Part shown: piece by piece, positions 61,586-64,000 of the stretch | Layout of the letters: every line of letters starts with the position of its first letter | Position numbering within the stretch: position 1 is the stretch's first letter | NCBI GenBank assembly: GCA_963575745.1 | Contig: CAUYUJ010014209.1 | Span: forward strand, 148,801 to 212,800 | Length of the DNA: 64,000 nt | Direction: 5' to 3' | Origin: Prorocentrum cordatum | Taxonomy: Eukaryota > Sar > Dinophyceae > Prorocentrales > Prorocentraceae | Position numbers and translations under genes: made by a program | Notes under the pieces: generated by a model | What the model was told of the DNA's origin: nothing | The model's input: the letters and a program-made list of their open reading frames with translations, nothing else | Database searches by the model: none

Positions 61586-62451
61586 CTGGAAATGGAAGGA
61601 AAATCTGCATGAGCACAAACTTTCGGAGGTCCGCACAGATGTTGCCCCTGCTTCGGGCTCTGTCGAGATTCGAGGTTCGCGGGTTCGAAGTTCGAGGTTT
61701 TCTGTCGTCTGGGTGAGTTCTCGGCGGCTTTCCAGCCTCCCGGTGCCTTCCAGCGGCTGCGCCTCGCCGAGGGCGTTCCCGGATGGGCCCGAAATCCGCC
61801 AGGACCCAGAGCTCCTGGCGTCGCATCGTTTTTGCAACGGGCGACCTTGCCCCGTTTCGAGCCCTAGGACATTCACGGACCGATCCAGCTCGAAGAATGC
61901 CGCCGAAAGACGGGACCCAGGGCTCGAGTCGAGTTCTTCTCCGATGCTCGATGTTTGTTCCGTGATGTCCCATCCCAGGGAACACTCGGAGGTCCGCGCG
62001 GATCTCCTTTGCTCGGCGCTGTGCCCCCCGAGGGCCGGCGCTGATCCACGAAGTCCGCGCGGGCCCCCGCAAGCTTGCACTACAGGGGCAGAAAGCCAAA
62101 ACACCGTCAGAACACCGAAACCAGCTGCATACGGGTTGTGGCCGATGTGGCGCCCCAGGACGGCCAGACCGACCACAACCGCCACCAAAGTGCTCATGCC
62201 GAGGTCGGTGGGCTCTCCCTGGAGGGGCCCTCCCGAAGAATCCACTTCATGTTTTAGTCGTTTTACCCCCGCGGCGGAGCAAGCCTGCAGCCCTGAGCTT
62301 GTCTCGTCACCACATTTGGCAGCAACGGGAGCGTAAAACAGGAGGAGGAGGGAGGAGGAGGGAGGAGGAGGGAGGAGGAGGAGAAAGAAGGAGGAAGGAG
62401 GAGGGAGGGAGGGGAGCGGAAGAATCCACTCAGTTGTGGTTGTGGTTGTGC
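61586..62451 (-). other. LamG intron containing introner-like copies and a hydrophobic frame
   Basis: 866 bp from GCACAAC to TTTCCAG. It holds an introner-like inverted repeat at 61985-62088 (ggaggtccgcgcggatctcc ... gatccacgaagtccgcgcgg) and, next to the acceptor, aaactttcggaggtccgcac. It also has a frame after a good acceptor (GGCCCCTCCAG at about 62221) reading MSTLVAVVVGLAVLGRHIGH and NPYAAGFGVLTVFWLSAPVV with two hydrophobic stretches. That frame could be an alternative exon, part of another gene, or chance. TCC/GGA repeats at 62340-62420 lie near the donor. Confidence 0.5.
61985..62088. mobile_element. Introner-like inverted-repeat element, second copy
   Basis: The left arm ggaggtccgcgcggatctcc tttgctcggcgctgtg pairs with the right arm ccggcgctgatccacgaagt ccgcgcgggccccc, with several mismatches. 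The spacing and core (tccgcgcgga, cggcgc) match the element at 59213-59361. More diverged, and inside a larger intron. Confidence 0.6.
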
Positions 62452-62515
62452 CAGTCTTCCTTCTCCCGAAGAGACCCCCGCGAGGTGCAGCCAGCGGCCC
62501 GCGCCTCGGGCGCGG
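62452..62515 (-). CDS. LamG-like domain protein, upstream exon
   Basis: On the minus strand, after TTTGCTCAG, a 64-nt exon reads RARGAGRWLHLAGVSSGEGR plus Leu and ends before GCACAAC (GC donor). W-L/V-H-L/V-A-x-x-x-x-x-G-x-x-x-L is the central strand of LamG domains (W-x-H-V-A-V-x-x-D-G). Joining CTG to GTC of the exon at 61585 is in phase and continues as L-V-W-R-K-E-G, the place of the L-Y-V-D-G strand. Exons for the domain's N-terminal half were not convincingly found; a frame at about 62740-62640 (GSLGFLGFDSSAVESVTFPH) might be one. Confidence 0.65.
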
Positions 62516-62787
62516 CTGAGCAAATACTATCCGTGCCCGTGCCGCCGCGGCCTGGACTCCGAGGCGCGGTCTGGCGGTCCGAGGGGCAACGATACAGCGG
62601 ATGCCAGTTCACAAGAAACCGTCCACCAGAAACCCAACCCTGAGACCCCAGGGCGTCCATCCGGTGTGGGAACGTCACGCTCTCCACAGCAGAACTGTCG
62701 AAACCCAAGAAACCCAGGGAACCCTGGAGGCAAGCAGGGTGTTTCTTGGCATGGGCCTCCACTGCAGGGGAGGACAGGCATAGGGGG

Positions 62788-63080
62788 GGGCGCGGAACAC
62801 ATCGCCTTGGAATCGGCGAACTGCCAACCGCCCCCCCCGCCCCCACTATGCCTCTCCCCCCCGATCGCAGGCAACGAAACGATAGGAGAGGACTGGCATA
62901 GGTGGGGGGGGAACATCGACCTGGAGCCGGCGATCTGCCAGCCGCCCCCCCTTTGTGCCTCTCCCCCCCCCCCGATGGCAGGCAACGATCTGGCACAAGG
63001 GGGAGGGGAACATCGACCTGGCATCGGCGATCTGCCAGCCGCCCCCCCCCCCCCCCCACGCCTCTTTCCCACCATCGTTG
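62788..63080 (+). repeat. About 100-bp tandem repeat, three copies
   Basis: Units share gaacatcg(a/c)c(c/t)tgg, atcggcga(a/t)ctgcca, (a/g)ccgcccccc and cctct(c/t)(c/t)ccc, with a variable C run (5 to 17 Cs) in each. Starts at about 62788, 62906 and 63005. The variable poly-C length suggests slippage. Confidence 0.85.
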
Positions 63081-63159
63081 CCCCTGACGGTCACGCCCCG
63101 CGTGGGGCATCCCCGCAGACCCACCCTGCGTTCGTGGGATCGCGGCCGGGGATTCCAGA

Positions 63160-63200
63160 CCGCGAGGCCGTGGATATGGGTATGCGGGCGGGCGTAAGTT
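63160..63200 (+). repeat. Block shared with 23215-23250
   Basis: ttccagaccgcgaggccgtg gatatgggtatg here versus atccagaccgcgagggcgtg gatatggacatg. Almost identical over about 30 bases, unrelated outside. Confidence 0.7.
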
Positions 63201-63299
63201 CCCGACGTCGGCACTGTCCGCAAGGGCGCGAGAGCGGGGCACGCGCGAAGGTTTCGGGTTCCCCCAGTGCCCCAGACCTGGCCGAAGCCGGTAACCAAA

Positions 63300-63395
63300 A
63301 GGTGCCGACACCGCCGCTCCCTGGACCTCTCCCGGGCTGCGCTCTGACTAGAAGATCGAAGCGAATCTAGCCGTGGCGACGAGGGCTCTACCAGG
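63300..63395 (+). repeat. Dispersed repeat E, copy 2
   Basis: Matches 57545-57640 in order and orientation (see that entry). Both copies are followed by unrelated sequence. Confidence 0.7.
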
Positions 63396-63599
63396 AGACA
63401 CAAAAAGGCAGAAACGAGCCAAGGCTTGCGCAATCGGTACCTTTTCCTTCTCTGAGCTCCTGCGAAACGCCGACCACGGCGTCCCCTATGTGATTTCAAT
63501 CGGTCGATCGAAATTTCGACCAGCGCCCATCTATGAGAGAACGCGCGTTTCACGGGCGCTTGCCTTGGGAACGTTCGGCGGCGCGTTTCGAACCTGGGG

Positions 63600-64000
63600 G
63601 TGGGCCCCCCCCCCAACACTCGGCGCCGTCGATCGAAACCAAGGGGGCTCCCCTCCCCCCCAAACCCCTCTCTCCCGAACCCCCCCCCTCCCAACGGGGG
63701 GGGGAGGGGGTTCAACCCCCCCCCCCGTGCCGGCGCCGGCGGCCGCCAGCAGCGCCGACGGCGGGGACGCAGCGACGATGACCAGAAGCAGCCCTAAAGC
63801 GGAAGGGGGGTTCAACTCCCGCCCCCCTTTGCGCCCCCCTGGCACCAGCGCCGGCGCTGGCGGCGGCCAGCAGCGCCGGCGCCGGCGTCGGCAGGGACGC
63901 AGCGACGATAACCACCACTACCACCACCACCACTACCACCACCACCACAGCTTCAACCCACCACCACTACCTACCACCAACCCACCACACAACCACCACC
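63600..64000 (+). repeat. C/G homopolymer-rich sequence and (ACC)n microsatellite
   Basis: Several C runs of 7-12 and a G run at 63600-63730, ggcgccggcg-type palindromes at 63730-63890, then caccactaccaccaccacca from 63910 to the window end. Confidence 0.9.

Overview
The window looks like nuclear DNA of a dinoflagellate, probably a GC-rich free-living type such as Prorocentrum or a relative. This is an inference, not a database match. The supporting signs are: very low gene density; proteins recognisable only as short exons separated by long introns; exon joins of the AG|G type with GC or otherwise non-GT donors and short direct repeats at the junctions; an apparent introner-like hairpin family filling introns; decayed non-LTR and GIY-YIG/RT retroelements; and enormous amounts of purine/pyrimidine-strand-biased microsatellite (GGA/TCC, CAT, AAC, ACG). 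There is no bacterial-type operon structure, and I recognised no rRNA, tRNA or CRISPR array. Most long open frames here are low-complexity translations of repeats and are not genes.

Layout. 0-8 kb: unassigned GC-rich DNA, a 10-bp minisatellite, a 2.2-kb TCC/CAT island, and a degenerate GGAGCTGGCGTC repeat. 8.4-12.65 kb: two decayed non-LTR (LINE) retrotransposon pieces on the minus strand; the larger has an endonuclease, linker and reverse transcriptase split among frames. 13.5-15.4 kb: about 20 copies of a 101-bp repeat. 15.4-25 kb: microsatellites, several near-perfect fold-back elements, a 160-bp tandem array, and two exon-like pieces of a possible BLUF-like gene about 4 kb apart on the minus strand. 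25-34.4 kb: the most unusual block, a decayed plus-strand element with a GIY-YIG-like motif upstream of a reverse transcriptase-like segment and a charged coiled-coil ORF. It is bracketed by about 180-bp direct repeats and, further out, by an inverted CT-rich repeat. 31.9-57 kb: tandem repeats, fold-backs and microsatellites with no convincing gene. 57.8-62.5 kb: the only region with convincing host genes, both on the minus strand. These are a Rieske [2Fe-2S] protein (three exons visible) and, upstream of it, a LamG/concanavalin-like domain protein (three exons visible). 62.8-64 kb: short tandem repeats and an ACC microsatellite.

The Rieske and LamG genes lie in the same direction, as expected for dinoflagellate unidirectional gene arrays. 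Nothing in the sequence ties their functions together. The small intron of the Rieske gene is almost wholly an inverted-repeat element whose relatives occur in a LamG intron and at two other places, so intron gain by a mobile element is the main biological story I can support.
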